NCBI RefSeq assembly: GCF_009905375.1
Contig: NC_133650.1
Location: 299,025,957-299,089,956 of the forward strand
Direction of reading: 5' to 3'
From: Apium graveolens
Taxonomy: Eukaryota; Streptophyta; Magnoliopsida; Apiales; Apiaceae
DNA: 64,000 bases
Positions 50,801 through 64,000 of the stretch are shown in pieces (the stretch's first letter is position 1; each line of letters starts with the position of its first letter). Under the pieces are notes generated by a model, which did no database searches, was not told the DNA's origin, and saw only the letters and a program-made list of their open reading frames with translations. A program made the translations under genes and the position numbers.

Positions 50801-53800
50801 GCATATACATATATGCAAAGTGTGTGGCTTGTTTTTCCGTTTCTCTTTCTTTTTGGCTGTAGTATTAAATGTTAAGCATATATAATCAAATGCCACTTTG
50901 GGTCATTATAATAACGTGGATGCATGACTGTACTATCTACATTTGTATTTCAGAATTTTCAGAGTCATTGCTAGAAATGGGGACCTGTTTATTGGAGAGG
51001 ACTGCATCTAGTGCCTTTGGAGAAAGTGGTAAGAAATATAGTTTTGATTGCATTAAGGTTTCAATATGATATTGTTAAGAAAAATTAGCAAAACCAACTT
51101 GGTGGTTGTGTATTATACTATTATAGATGTGTCGAAATGCCGGAGGTGGAAGATTACTCTTACTGTCTATCGAAATTAATCAGGGATTAAAAAAATAAAG
51201 AATGTAGCCCTTAACAAAAATTTGCCTCATATCTCTCTTCTATTCTAATTCAAATGGAAGATAAAATGCCCTAGGAACAAACTTAGTCCTATGTTCATGT
51301 TTCTGCCAGTAGCGCTACCATTTTATCCTGCAGTACTAATTCTAGCGAGCCTTCAGGAGAATCATCCTGAATAATGACCCCCAGATGTCACATTTATTAT
51401 ACATCTTGGCTAAGAACTAAGCAATCATTTATTAGTTTATTTGTTTCGGTTAAGTTGATTATGCCGAGGCATTACCATATGAAGTATGCAAGGCTGTGGT
51501 TTTGTCAAGTCTGTCTATAACTCTTAACTCTAGGACTTCACATGTACGAAGTCGAGTCCAGCACTTAAAATGTTGTAAATGCAATTATATCGTTCTGTAA
51601 TACAAGACTCGCAGCAAAATACTTTGAGTCTCTATCATTAGAAGTAATAAAAAATGAAAACTCGTGATGTAGCAATCCAAGTTTTGTACTGGCTGCTCTC
51701 TTGAATATCATAAAAACTAATTTCACAATGCTGGTGTGGTAGTGTGTGTTTTTTTCTCTGAATCAAATATGGAATGTATTTGTCCTTGGTATCATGGTAT
51801 CAATTATTGAAATCCGAAGAACTTTAAAAATGTGATCATGATGGTGACCAGTACCTTTGCCCAAAATAATAGGTTAATTATGTAGCCTGGTATGGTGTAT
51901 ATCTACTCATGTGGTAGTTAATTATTAATTTGAGCAAGATGATGCGTATAAATGATTGAGTTAGAGAGTCACATAGTGTTTTGTTTAGCTAGTAAAACAT
52001 ATTTCTTCAGAGCTGTATTTATCTGGATCTTGGAGGAGAGGAGGGAAGGCTATTTGGACTTTTTGACAGTTGCACATTTGATTTTCTGTTAATTTAAAGC
52101 TAGCGGTGACTGGTTTTAAAATTTATGCAGGAGGTGTGTTGCAGATGTTGGCAAAAAAACAGTTAGAACTCAAGAAGATTGTTGATACTTATGTGAGTGC
52201 TTAATTGTCATATGCAATATTTACATTATCTGTTTTGTGTTTCACATTTTTTCGACTTGGATGTGATAATGGCTTTGCTCTTTTATTGCCAGCGCTCTCG
52301 AATATTCCTTACGATTACAAACCCTTCAGAATCTTTACTGAGCGAGCTTCAGAAACTCGAGGTTTGTCTATTATGCATTTCATTTGATTTCTCCAAAACA
52401 TAAGCTTGTTTCCTAGTTAGGATCAGACAGCCAGTAAGGATGAATACAAAATTTCCATTTGTGCCTAACCAAACTATTAAATTATGGAATGCAAGGTCTG
52501 GTCTAGAATTTAAATTTTATATATTTTTTTATATCTTTATTGTTTCTCAGAAATATGTAAATTGCAGAGTGATTACCCTTTTTTAAGTAAAACTATTATA
52601 TTTGGTCTAAATACCTTAATTGTGTTATTTATTAAACCCTTGAAAGGAAAAGGAATGTTATGTCTGATTTTAGGTATTATTGAATCTTTTTTGTGTTTCA
52701 TTTTGGTATTCAATGTGTATGTCCAAAATATACGGAAAACTTTTAACTTTTAAGGACACAATAGATGTGCACTTTGAAGCTGTGTGAGGTATATACCTTT
52801 ATAGGTTGTCAGTGTTCTTGGTATTTGCTATTTTACTATCTATTTGACTCCATTATGTTAAGTTGTTACGCTTTGGATGCCTATATTTTTTCCCGTTATG
52901 ACAAGGACAATAATGTAATTATAAAAATATTTGGATTGAACAAAAATCAATCACATTACAACGTCAATTTTATTAAAATTATTCTGTATGTATATATGTA
53001 CATTCCAATTGCTTGTATCGAAATATTTTCTTCATTCTAGCTCATAGTTTAATACTCAATTCTCCTTCACGTTCTGTATGTAAATCTCTTAATTATTTTT
53101 TATTTTAAAAATATATATATGACATTAAAAAATAATGTTCTATTGCTGAAAAAATAGAAAATATTAGAACATGTGAGTTCAGGTGCAAAATATAGTGTAA
53201 AAAATGTAAATTATGTGCAGTATATAATTGTTTCTATCAAATTGATCACATGAAATTTTTTCTTGAAGTTCTGCATGTGAACTCTTAATAACTTTTAAGT
53301 TTGTAACTGACATTTAAAATATTAATATATAAAGTTCTACATTTGAACTTGATTGTATAACCATTACAATTTTCTAGAGATCATTGATATCAATTAAAGG
53401 ATCTTGATTTTTTTAAGTGAATTTTGGAAGAGTTGAAATTGTGTAAAATTTGCACTAGTTGATTTTGTTAATAGTGTGAATAAAAGATTGGCTACAAGTA
53501 TTGCTAATTTGTTTCCTTTTTTATTTTAAAAATTTACCCTTATAATTTAGGTAAGATCAAATATATTTTTATCAAATAAAATAGTGGTTCTTAGGTTCTT
53601 ATTTTAGAATGGTTCTCTATGGAGCCTGACCTATATATGTTTAATATATATGTATATATATGCATGTAAGATGCATAGTGAAATCGCAAGCTCCACCTTC
53701 CCTCTCTATCCATATGAAATCCAGTTGTCCTAGTTAGGCAATTGAATTCCACATTTTCTAGTGTTGGATGACTACACTGTACTCTGTTACATGGACACTG

Positions 53801-56800
53801 TTTATGTATTGATTTTTCTCTGTTTCCTTGGTGCAGGATATGAAATTACAGTGTGATGCTAAAAGGTATACATTTTGTTAGTAGTTCTATTTTTTAATAT
53901 TAGGGTGCATTTTTGTAATTTGTGTACATGATTTTCAGAGAGGTTTATGAACACATGCTAGCACGATACAAAGAGAAAGGAAAATTTAGAAGTGGAATAT
54001 GTGAACAATCTATTACTTCTCAGCAAGTAAAAGAAGCTCGGACTGAATATGATGAAGCAGCAAGACTTTGTATTTTTCGGGCAAATTCTCTAAAGCAAGG
54101 ACAAGGACACAGTCTTTTAACACAGGCAGCTCGTCATCACACAGCACAGGTACCCTTTGTATCTGACATGTGCTCCGTTTTCATATTTTCTGCGCTGCTT
54201 GAGTTAACCTTATTTTTCCCTGCAAACAGCTGAACTTTTTTTTTAAAGGAGTTGAATCACTAGTGGAAGTCGATCCACAAGTAAGACAAGTCTCCAAAAA
54301 GCAACACATTGATTGCGATGGTGTACTTAATGAAGGAGAAGATGGCGGAAGTGAGATGGGAAACAGCTTTGTGAATTCTGTAAGATTAAAGCCTCCTCAG
54401 CATTTCAAACTTTTAAGTGAATATGTATCTTATCTTCATAAACTAAATATATGCAGCAATTATTTACAACCATCTCTTACAATTTTCTATTTTACTGAAA
54501 TAATCAACACTTTATTTCATACCATATCCGCCAGTTGGTAAAATATTTGGTATAGATACCACAGTTCAAGAACTAATTTGCTCCTACTTAAGTACATTTA
54601 CTCCCAAGCATGCCTATTCAATATACTTAATATTCTGATCTATATGTGATGCCCTAAATTCTACAGGTGGATTATGGGGCTGACTTGCTAAATCCTCATT
54701 CTTTGAATGCGGAAGACATTGAGGTAAGGAGTCATTACCCTCCCTTCTAAATGAAATAATGAGGTTATTTATCTTGACTAAGGAAACTTTACATGATATC
54801 ATTATTATGTCACAGTATTAGAAATTCAACCGTAGACTTACTATTAGTAGTTATAATAAAGTTGGCCCTTTTACATGCAATGTCACTTATGCACCTAATC
54901 GTTCCGAACAAGAATACAGAGTTCATAACTGAGTTCATGATGTTTATGCCCACATAAAGAGATAGGCCTATCAATGCATTCGCATATGTGGTCTGACCCT
55001 GGACTTGTTAAACGGATATGGATCTCAATATTAAATACGATCTGATAAAATTCAATTTGATATGAATCCGCTATGGATTTTGCCTAATCTCATCTGATAA
55101 TGACCCTATTGGAGTATATATGATTATACTACATAAGAAAAAATTATTAAGTCATAATCAAAACCTTAACGAGCAGTGACGGACCTAGAATCCGGTGACA
55201 GGGAGGCCAATCACAACTTCTAATAAACGTTATAGTTGTGCCTTGTGTTTTAAGACTTTAGAGAATAGATGTAATATTGAATAAAATTTGCATGTATTAC
55301 GTAATAATAAGCTTACTACGAATTAAAGTAGATGGCCTGTGCTGTGGCAGTAAATGGACCGGGCTGCGACTTTTGGACTCGGGTTTGGTAATACCTAAAA
55401 AAATAAAAAAAATTAGAAGGCCTAAAATTTGAGCATGGGACAAATTATATGCTGCCCATGCTATAGGTCCACCACTGCTAAGAAGAAATGTTTCTATATA
55501 ACTAATGTGAATCTTAATTAGAGCCAGTGAGGTTTTATATCAGTTCAGGTTTTTGTATATGTTCTTGCCTAATTTCAGATGATGGGTAAAAAAGGTTTAT
55601 ATTTGTTGTTAAAATATAGGGAGTGGGGAGATGATATGAATTGTCTTCTGCCCTTGCACAGTATGTTTAAAAGAATTTTTTGCATGTTGCATCCCACAGA
55701 GATTCGAAATATTGACATTGGCATACTTATTTTCAAAACTGCACTTTAATCGAAAAACTGAAAAATTCTGCAGTTTACAACCCCTGAATTGTCTTTAAAT
55801 TCTGTTTTAATTTACTTATTGAATCAAGTTGAGGGTTACATAAACATAGGGGTTTTTAGGTAGTTTTGACATTTTCATTTTAAAATTTACAATATAGTAT
55901 AGCAATATACGACATAAATATATCTAATATAATACGTAGCATACACATATTTGTCTCCTCATCAGGCCCCAAAAGTAAAAACCCTAGTTGTAATGATATC
56001 TAAATATATAATTCTCTGACACAGATCAGTTGTTAGCAATGAGAGGTCATCTCAGCTTAGACCCGTTGATGATGTCGGAATGTTGAGTATAAACTCACAT
56101 TTCCTTGGGGAAAAACATTGTTTACTTGGCTATCCTTTAAAATTAAGAAATTCAAATACTTATGAGACATGAAATTTTTCTTAACAATCAGCATGTAGCA
56201 TATAAATTACTTAAAAATAAAACTCTAATGGTTCCGATCTCCAATCCGATAACCTTAAAACCTAATAGATCAGACACTGATAGGGACGTTACAAATTCAA
56301 CAGTTGATCCAATCTGATTAAACATTAAACGGATCCGGCCATTTAAAGGTCTAGGAAGAAAATTTATCCAGACCAGAGACATTTTACTTGACTATAAGCT
56401 CCAAAGCTTGATAGATCCGTAATTACCAAATCAGAGCTTTCCTGGAAATTATGGAAGTGATAGGTGTTGAACATAGAGTACTTCTGCTGGTCTTACCATT
56501 TGACATGACAATTCCTAGTAAAAGAAAGTAATTAAACTAAGACTGGGACAGAAATATGTCACTTGATATTTTGGCTCATACTAAATTTTAACACTATATA
56601 TTAGCAGATAATTCGTAGAACATACCATGAGGCACAAGCTTTCAGCCAGAGAACTAGACCAAGTAGCGATTCTGCTCCAGTTGATTCCGAGAAGTTAAAT
56701 CCATCCGATAAAAGAAGGAAAATGCAGCCATCTGAACAGAAGCTTCAGACCTATGTGTTGCCTACTCCTCTAAAGATTTCATCTGCAATCACGACTAACT

Positions 56801-58219
56801 TGGCCCTACAGTCAAATTATACAATCCCGAGCTCTGCCAATCTGCGGCGTTCATCTTCGCTTTACACTGAGCGAAATAGTAACTTTTCCTCCATTCCTAT
56901 GCCCCCTCCTAATAAACATTCACTTCCACAGTTAGAAAAACGTAACTCTTTCGATCTCAACTGGAACAAAAGAGCCTATTCTGGTCCTTCACCAAGTAAA
57001 CCTATTATATCTACTAGTAGTCCCCTCACTAGTAAAGAACATCCAAGTGGTGTGCTTTCTCGAGTCCCAGTTTCTCAGCTGTCTACATCTGCGAACCTAT
57101 TTCATAGCGATTCACCTCCCTCCATATCTTCACTTAGAATTACTGAGCTTCATGAACTCCCTAGGCCCCCTGACAGTATAGTTTCAAAGGTGGAGGGTTC
57201 TTCGATTGTTCATTCTGCCCCCTTGGTAGTAAGAAATCCTGAGCATCCTCCAAATAAAATCCCTGATCTGGCAATAAACGTTGCATCTTCACTAACTGTT
57301 CCTCGGAGTTTCTCCACACCCTCTAGTTTAAAATCCAAGCCCTCTCATATGGCCATGCTATCAGGGTCTTCTCAAATTCCAGATCAGGTTGAAGAATTTG
57401 ATTCTCCTCCACTGACACCACTATCCCTTTCAGACTTGAAGCCATTGTCAATCATTTCTCAGGCAGTCTCCAGTTCTGGGAAGATGAGAGGTAATTAAGT
57501 GCCCTTTTATGTCATAGAATGTTCAAAATTCCATTGTGTTGATAAAATGCTCCAACTATTGCTCATGCAGTTGGTAATTTCGTAATATAATGACAGATGT
57601 GGCTGCTTTAATTTTTTTCTTGTTTTTTAGGATTAGTTTTTATATATTTCTAGTAGTTGTTGGGTGGGGGAATAGTTAAAATAATCAACATTCTCTTAAT
57701 TGAAAAAATTAAGATTTGTTGTAAGAACACAATGTTCTAAACTCTTCTAGTGTTTTTTAAAAGAAGTATCTTATAGATCTTCATTGACAGAAAATTGCTA
57801 TGTTCATAGTTGCTATTAGTTTTCTGAGTTGTGCATGTTTCGAAGCTGCTTTCTGTTAATAATGCACAGAACTACCCTCTAAGAACCTGTAGCTCTTTTT
57901 AGACCTTTGAGGTTCTTTCTACATATAGGCGCCACTTATATCAATCAATTTGCTCAAGGTAATGACCAGCCGTGCATGATGAAATCACTAGTAGCCACAC
58001 ATCTCCGTGATCTTGGGTTCTGGCAATGAGGATCTAGTTAAAGAATCAATGATAACTTTAACACCCGAAAGTGTTAAATTTGCATATCATGGTTCCATGG
58101 TATTGTACACAATAAATTATTATGTTTTTGCTGGTTGCAATTTGAATTGTTAATGTATTTTTGATGTTTCGTCTCGATCTCTAAATGTGGACTATTGGTG
58201 TTTGGCAGGTTCCCGCTGA
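47898..58219 (+). CDS. At2g33490-like protein (BAR/AH-like domain, Ser/Pro-rich tail); one-base frameshift in exon 8
   Basis: Eleven exons: 47898-48014, 50388-50460, 50954-51028, 52131-52192, 52293-52361, 53837-53865, 53939-54149, 54229-54379, 54667-54723, 56608-57490, 58209-58219, all GT-AG. They would give about 578 residues. The N-terminal half is helical (MKSSLQKIKKLALGKSE, EMRRLYDDLITAAAGTANSAY, LLSELQKLEDMKLQCDAKREV, SLLTQAARHHTAQL) and resembles a BAR/AH membrane-curving domain. The C-terminal half is Ser/Pro-rich, explaining the old label hydroxyproline-rich glycoprotein family. Phases fit throughout except exon 8, where a T10 run at 54235-54244 puts the frame one base off and creates TAA. 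Everything downstream is clean in the shifted frame, so this is either a recent mutation or a homopolymer error. Function of the family is poorly known. Confidence 0.82.
48015..50387 (+). other. Large first intron of the At2g33490-like gene
   Basis: 2373-bp intron, GT at 48015 and AG at 50386-50387. No inserted gene or element recognised. Confidence 0.75.
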
Positions 58220-60166
58220 AACCTGTGTCTTATTTAGCATCATCTTGCAAGTTCTTCAGCCGTAAACTTCTGTGCTGGTTATAGTCAGTATATAAACTGG
58301 GGGGGGGGGTGTGTTTGGGTTATGTATTACTCATCCGGATTATGTTGTATTAGTGATCATCCATAACGTACTTGGAAACTATAAAAAAGTGTAGCAAAAA
58401 TGTTGCAAGCAAAGTATAGACACATGTATTTGACGATGAAACGTGAGACGATTAGACTGTTGAATATATAGCAGATTAGTGTAGTTTTGGATACTCCAGA
58501 TTGCATCCAGAGTTGGATCGGTTCGTAATTATTTTTCTGACTGCTGCATGCTGAAATTAGATAACTACCGAATTCATTTGTTGGATGATGATTTACACTA
58601 AATTTTGATAGGTATAATGTGTTGGGGAACCACAATCTTTTAGAACTATAACAGATGCCCAATATTATTTGTCAGGGCGTTTGTTTGAAATCTAAAAGTT
58701 TACGAGTTCCCGGTTCGTAATATTTGTTTTGGGAAAAGATTTGGGTGATTTACCCAACTAACTCTTTTTCAATGCAAATGTTCACGGAACACAAGCATGT
58801 CCTGGGTCTGTAGAACCGGCGATAATATTGGATGATCAAATTTTTTATTATTTCTACTTTAATTACATAGATTACATTTCATCTCCTTTGAAAATTTATA
58901 AAGAAACAGAGCCTTTCCAGAAGTCACATAATATGTATAGGGATACGATACGTGAACACGCTACGAAACGACACAAATAATTAGTGTTTGGGTTCGAAAA
59001 TTTGGTACACGAATACGAAAGTACACGAATACGAAAAAACACGAATATAATTAGTGCCGGGTTTGGGTTTTCAATATAGGTACACGACAGGGAACGAAAG
59101 TACACGGAATAAATAAATAATTAAATTTTTAAAAATATATAATATACATATATATACTAAATACCAAATGTGAATTTTATCTATTCTAAATAACATATAT
59201 ATAATTGTAAATACTAAAATATATTTTATTGTTTCTTGACTACGTGAGTGAGCAGTTCACCATTTAATTATCTATTGCATTTTTTAACAATTAATATTTT
59301 TCTTATATAATTTGTATACTTTAATGTATAAAAGTGGGTAAACACGAATATATTAGTTCCGGGTTTGTGTCACCAAATTGGTATACGAATGCAAATTCGG
59401 GCCGAGTTCGGGTTTAACGTTTGGTACACAAAAACACGAACTTACACTGAACGTGTCAGATCTAATAATATGTCATGTTTTAAGACGTGCCAGGTCTAAT
59501 AATATGTGATGTCTGAAGACGACTAAGATGGTTGAATTCGCTTGATTCTTTTAAACCAAGTGTTCTACATGTTTACAAGATCGCTTAAATTCAAAGCAAT
59601 ACTACATATCCAAAAAGTATTCTAAATTTGTTAGTGGATTCATATGAACACATATGTAGTATATTTCATTAATCATTCGTTCACGATTTTTGTGACTAGC
59701 ATTTCTCTGATGATAATCCAGAGTTCAATCTTTGAATCTCTTGACAAACACTAATCAGACGTACGGGTCTCTCCACAAACTACATACATTTGAATCAGAT
59801 TTAAGTTTAAAAATTGATGTACCATACTACCATCTACTGTATTCATTATTGTTTGTACATACTAAAATAAAGACTCTTGCCGAGTAATGATTTTTTTTTA
59901 ATAATGAGGATCATGTGGTTTATAAACAAGAGTAAGCTAAAATCGAAACCATGGAACCAGCTAATATTTGTTTTACATTGCAAAGATTAAACTAGAAACA
60001 AAAAAATTGTAGCTTTCATCAGGAAGTTGAAGTACACAAATGAGTAAAACCTAATAATTAGATCATCAGAAGTTGCAGTTCACAAATTGGTCCACTTAAA
60101 CAATTAAGGTACACATGCTACACTAGGAATGGGCAGGACAAACATAAATTTACAGTGGACATACAT
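58220..60166. other. 3' flanks of two convergent genes
   Basis: Contains a stretch at about 58930-59460 rich in ACACGAATACG-like words, probably a decayed MITE, and a short local duplication around 59455-59520 (TCTAATAATATGT twice). A G10 run lies near 58299. No gene recognised. Confidence 0.45.
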
Positions 60167-63100
60167 CTACAATGTCCACACGAATTCTGGTGCATCGCTT
60201 CGTGCCCCAACCAATGTCCGGTACAGGTACATCTTTTCTACCTTCTGACTCTCATCTGAATTGGCATCCATCTGCTCGGTTTCATTGATGATTTCCACGT
60301 TTAGGTTTGGCATCTTCTTGGCAAGTGTCTTGCAGGCCCCAAGAGTTACTTCGCAGGACGACATCCAAAGGGATCGCATTGTCTCATACTTCCCCATGTC
60401 TGCTAAGAGTGCCATGTTTCCAAATGGACTATCTCTGATCTCTAGCTTTTTCAGCTTCTTGCAGCCGTTTAACACATACACCATTCCCTTATCACTGCCC
60501 CCGGCAAACGCAACTGACAGCATTTCCAGCTGCTCTGCATACATTCCTATGTAGAGGAAGACCTTGTCTGTTAGGAGGCCAGAGAGTGATAACCGTTTAA
60601 GACCCTTGGATGACTGAACAATTGCACCAAAACCTTCATCCAGCGGTTGCATGGTCACCGGATCTGGTATAGTTGGATTGAGTGTGCAGAGTCTAAATCT
60701 AATAAAATTTGGACAATTTTTAGCAACAGTTATGAGTGCAGCATTTGTCATTTGCTGGCAGAAATAGAGCAAGGAGTTCAGTTTCCGGCAACCACTTGAT
60801 ATCGCCACCAATCCCTCTTCTGTTACAGCAGTATTACCAGCACCATGAAGATCAGATGGGAAGACTCGCAATTCCTGCAGTTCCTTGCAACTAGAAGCTA
60901 CAACACCTAATCCTTTGTCTCCAATATAATCCAATATCTGTTGAAAAACATAAAATGTCAGCTAATTGGAACATTAATTAATTGATGCTGATATGTTAAA
61001 AAGTAAGGTTAACTTCGAACCCATAGGCGCTGCAGTTTCCTGCAATGTCGGATTAGCTTTATAAGATCTTTACTGTAAATCCCCGGAGCATAACTCAAGT
61101 TCAAAGAAGTCAAATTCGCACAAACAGGGTACACAGCAGGCAAGCAGCGAGGAGCAACCTCAAGAAATCCTGACAAACTCCTAATGGATGTACAATTTTG
61201 GATAGTGTTCTTGAGCTTTTTGCATGTCTCTGAATCTGGATCATGGACATAAGAACCTGCACCCAATTCCTGCAATTGAGGTGCTTGGACCAAAATCTTC
61301 TGAAGAGCATCGACAGGGACTGCATGGTTTAACTTAAGACTACTAAGATTTCTGCACCTTGCTACCAGTCTCTCAAGAGCAGAGAGGTTAACTTCTCCCC
61401 TTAGGCATGCAAAATTTAATGAGACTAGAGATGTGCAGCTCTCAGGAAAGCAGCTGAGCCACTGCCCTCTGTGATCCTCGACTTCATTTTCTTGCAAGTC
61501 CAGCTCCCTCAGATGCCTGGATTGAGAAATTTAAATGTGATGAATGCCAGAAAAAGTCTTAGTATCAACAAAACACTTAAAATCAAAACTTTGGAGTAGT
61601 TACTGGCAATAACAAATATACCAAGAACGTGGTAAGTAATTATGACTTCTAGTGAAAGGACACGTGCTGTAGTTAAGGTAAAACATCCGTTAAAAAGTAA
61701 AACATGCACAGAGGTAAATTTCAGCAAAAGAAACAATTAAATTCATAGTGCACAAGCATACACACAAAACAAATAATATGAAGGCCAGAAAAAACAGTGA
61801 AGCAATCTGTATCAACTACAAAGAACTTTGGAGGAGATTAGTATGCATCACAAGACTAATATTGGGGTAAGAATGTTACATGAAGCAGCTTTTTTGTGTT
61901 TCCAAAACCTATAATATTGTGTCTTAGTATCAACAAAACACTTAAAATCAAAACTTTAGAGTAGTTACTGGCAATAACAAATATACCAAGAACGTGGTAA
62001 GTAATTATGACTTCTAGTGAATGGGACACGTGCTGTAGTTAAGGTAAAACATCCGTTAAAAAGTAAAACATGCACAGAGGTAAATTTCAGCAAAAGAAAC
62101 AATTAAATTCATAGTGCACAAGCATACACACAAAACAAATAATATGAAGGCCAGAAAAAACAGTGATGCAATCTGTATCAACTACAAAGAACTTTGGAGG
62201 AGATTAGTATGCATCACAAGACTAATATTGGGGTAAGAATGTTACATGAAGCAGCTTTTTTGTGTTTCCAAAACCTACAAGTTGACATAGTCACACAAGT
62301 GATGGGACAGTCGCCTAAATATAAAACTACAAGTTGACAAGACATGGATGTGTGCTGAGTATATACATCAATTACATCCCTAGTAAAAAAATGTATCAGC
62401 AAACAGGCATATTTGTTCAACTTGAACTCTTGAACAGAAGGACAGTGATAAAAAAAAACTTTCTAAAATATACAAAACCTCTAAAGTTAACATTCTTGTG
62501 CTTCACAATTAATAGCTGGGCTCATTCATTCATTGATAATCTAAAGAACAATGAATAGAGTGGCATGTATAAAAAAATTCAACACAAGGTACTTGAACCA
62601 ACATTATCTCGTCAAGTATATACTGACAGCCAAGCATTTCCTGGAAAGTAAAATATAAGGTTCCAGAGATGAAAATTTAAATTAACAACAATACCAGATA
62701 ACAAGTCATCAATCAGAAAAGTCTACAACCGAAGTTAACAAATATATCCGAAGAACAAAACAATAGCATAAAGCAACACCACATAACACACTACCTGCAA
62801 TTGGACGCGATAGCTGCAAGACCATCCGTCGAGAATCCTTCACAGCTAACCAAAACCAAAGACTTGAAATTCACAAAAGAGCGAGCAAGAAGCTCGAGAC
62901 TATCATCCGAAACCACCATTCTTTTCAATTTCAACTCCTCCAAATTCACCCCACTTTTAACCATAGCTTCAATCCATGGAAAAACAAACCCACCCCAATC
63001 AGGAGGAACCAAATTAAAATCCGCAAAATGGGGCTTCCCTTTCAACGTAAGAGACCTAACCCTAGGAAACCTCCCAATCATCCTCTCCGGACTAATCGCA

Positions 63101-63246
63101 TAACAATTCCCAATAAAAACCCTCTCCCTACTAAACCTCTCGACACTATACCAAGATTTACACACCAAAGACACCGCATTCCGGTCCCGATGCGTAGTCA
63201 ACAGATTAAAAACAAGCTCCAACACTTCCTCCGGGAAGTAATTCAT
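60167..63246 (-). CDS. AFB2: AFB2/AFB3-type auxin receptor F-box protein
   Basis: Minus-strand exons 63246-62795, 61516-61021 and 60937-60167 join in phase to 572 residues, close to the 575 I recall for Arabidopsis AFB2. The start [13 protein letters not shown] matches AFB2/3; an upstream in-frame ATG at 63264 would add six residues. The F-box ([15 protein letters not shown]) binds SKP1/ASK in an SCF ubiquitin ligase. The LRR part carries conserved blocks such as [59 protein letters not shown] and [14 protein letters not shown]1/AFB receptors bind auxin and Aux/IAA proteins in the nucleus. Sequence is nearer AFB2/3 than TIR1 ([20 protein letters not shown]). No internal stop. AFB2 versus AFB3 cannot be settled by eye. 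Confidence 0.93.
60364..60385 (-). promoter_or_regulatory. miR393 target site in the AFB2/3-type mRNA
   Basis: The plus strand here reads TCCAAAGGGATCGCATTG and then TCTC; the first 18 bases equal miR393. The mRNA therefore pairs fully with miR393 positions 1-18, including the cleavage site between 10 and 11. It encodes the conserved ETMRSLWM block, the known site in TIR1, AFB2 and AFB3. Supports miR393 control and secondary siRNA production from this transcript. Confidence 0.9.
61556..62276. repeat. Recent tandem duplication in intron 1 of the AFB gene
   Basis: Units 61556-61910 and 61921-62276, about 355 bp each, separated by ATAATATTGT, differ by only a few bases and one indel. Not coding; enlarges the intron to about 1.28 kb. 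Confidence 0.9.
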
Positions 63247-63616
63247 CACGTTATACAAACACATCGAAACTCAATTATGTATAATCACAAAAACATAAAA
63301 TTTGACTTGGATCTAACACCAGATATGATAAAAATCCAAACTTTAACTAGATCTAACCGATTAACCACAAAAAGATCAAATCTTTAAACGAATAAAAAGT
63401 AGATCTGAAAAAAAAACTAAACCCTAGAAAAAAATTACTATAAAATCTAGGGCTCGAGTCTTCAGTAGTCTAATTCAACACCATCACAAATCTGAAAATC
63501 AACAATATATAATTAATTGGTGAAAAAAATGAACCAATTGAAAAATTAAAACATGTAAACTTAAAAAGATAAAAGTAACGATAAAAAATGATTGGATTAC
63601 CTGTGTCAACTGGATA

Positions 63617-63667
63617 GGAGGGAGAGAGAGAGAGAGAGGGAGGGAGGGAGAGAGAGAGAGAGAGAGA
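63617..63667. repeat. GA/GGGA microsatellite in the AFB gene leader or promoter
   Basis: About 50 bp of GA repeats with GGGA interruptions, which is CT-rich on the sense (minus) strand. CAG|GTAATCC on the minus strand near 63600 suggests a donor of a 5' UTR intron just downstream. CT-rich leaders are frequent in plant genes. A second GA run is at about 63906-63930. Confidence 0.7.
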
Positions 63668-64000
63668 TCTGTGGGAGAGAAAAATCAAATCTTTAACGTA
63701 ATCTATCTCTCTACATCACTGTTTTACTCTTCTACTTTCTCTCTATATACATACATGTTTAATATGTGAAAGTACTGGTAGTACTCATGGATTCATCATA
63801 TGTATATTGTGAATTGTTGCTGTATGTAGCTAAACTAAACTAAAAAAAACGCATCTTTTTTATGTGGAGAAGATAAACTCTGATTGAGCTAGCTTAACTT
63901 TATGGGGGAGAGAGAAAGAGAGAGAGAGATTCTTGTATTAAAAAAAGAAATAAAAGATAAAATAAGGTAAATATGATTTGATCGGACGGTGAGGGCGTGG

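Noticed and set aside
58930..59460. ACACGAATACG-rich stretch as a tandem satellite or regulatory array
   Set aside because: Words are loosely related and irregular; more likely a decayed short transposon, with no ends that I could define.

Overview
The window is nuclear DNA of a flowering plant, a eudicot and probably an asterid (the family is a guess, not shown by the sequence). The reasons are GT-AG introns, AT-rich intergenic DNA, plant-only gene families (TIR1/AFB, TORNADO1, FRIGIDA-like, B3/REM, HMA proteins) and dense plant transposons. All protein calls and exon joins below come from reading the sequence by eye; no database was searched.

Layout. (1) 1-15.8 kb: a minus-strand multi-B3-domain (REM-like) gene with in-frame stops. 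It is split by a 13,270-bp Ty1/copia element of Sirevirus type (1409-14678; 1102-bp LTRs; TSD TCTGT). The element carries broken gag and pol and a very long extra reading region after pol (8863-13387), which has its own TATA box and CT-rich leader. About 42 exact copies of a 9-mer, TCAACGGAT (both strands), lie in the LTRs, gag, pol, the post-pol spacer and the extra ORF. (2) 17.8-22.5 kb: an apparently intact TORNADO1-like LRR-Roc-COR gene (three exons, 1380 codons, one GC-AG intron). (3) 22.9-40.4 kb: a transposon nest. A Harbinger-type MITE comes first. Then a Stowaway-like MITE holds a 9.8-kb Mutator-like element with a MURA pseudogene and a GRF zinc-finger gene. MURA is split by a 6.2-kb LTR-type insertion (probable solo LTR), which itself holds a Helitron and a patch copied from the TORNADO1 3' region. 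Two more Helitron ends and a Mutator-type MITE follow. (4) 40.5-47.5 kb: a FRIGIDA-like gene, a small HMA-domain gene, a Stowaway-like MITE and a hAT-type MITE. (5) 47.9-58.2 kb: an 11-exon gene of the At2g33490 (BAR/AH-like) family, intact except for one extra T in a T10 run. (6) 60.2-63.3 kb: an AFB2/AFB3-type auxin receptor F-box gene with a miR393 target site and a 355-bp tandem duplication in intron 1.

The host genes do not form an operon or visible pathway. TORNADO1 and AFB2/3 both touch auxin-related development, but their proximity is probably chance. The most unusual signal is the TCAACGGAT motif. Clusters sit about 200-430 bp upstream of both TATA boxes of the retroelement, and the motif recurs in coding DNA in different reading frames, so the nucleotide sequence rather than the peptide is what is shared.
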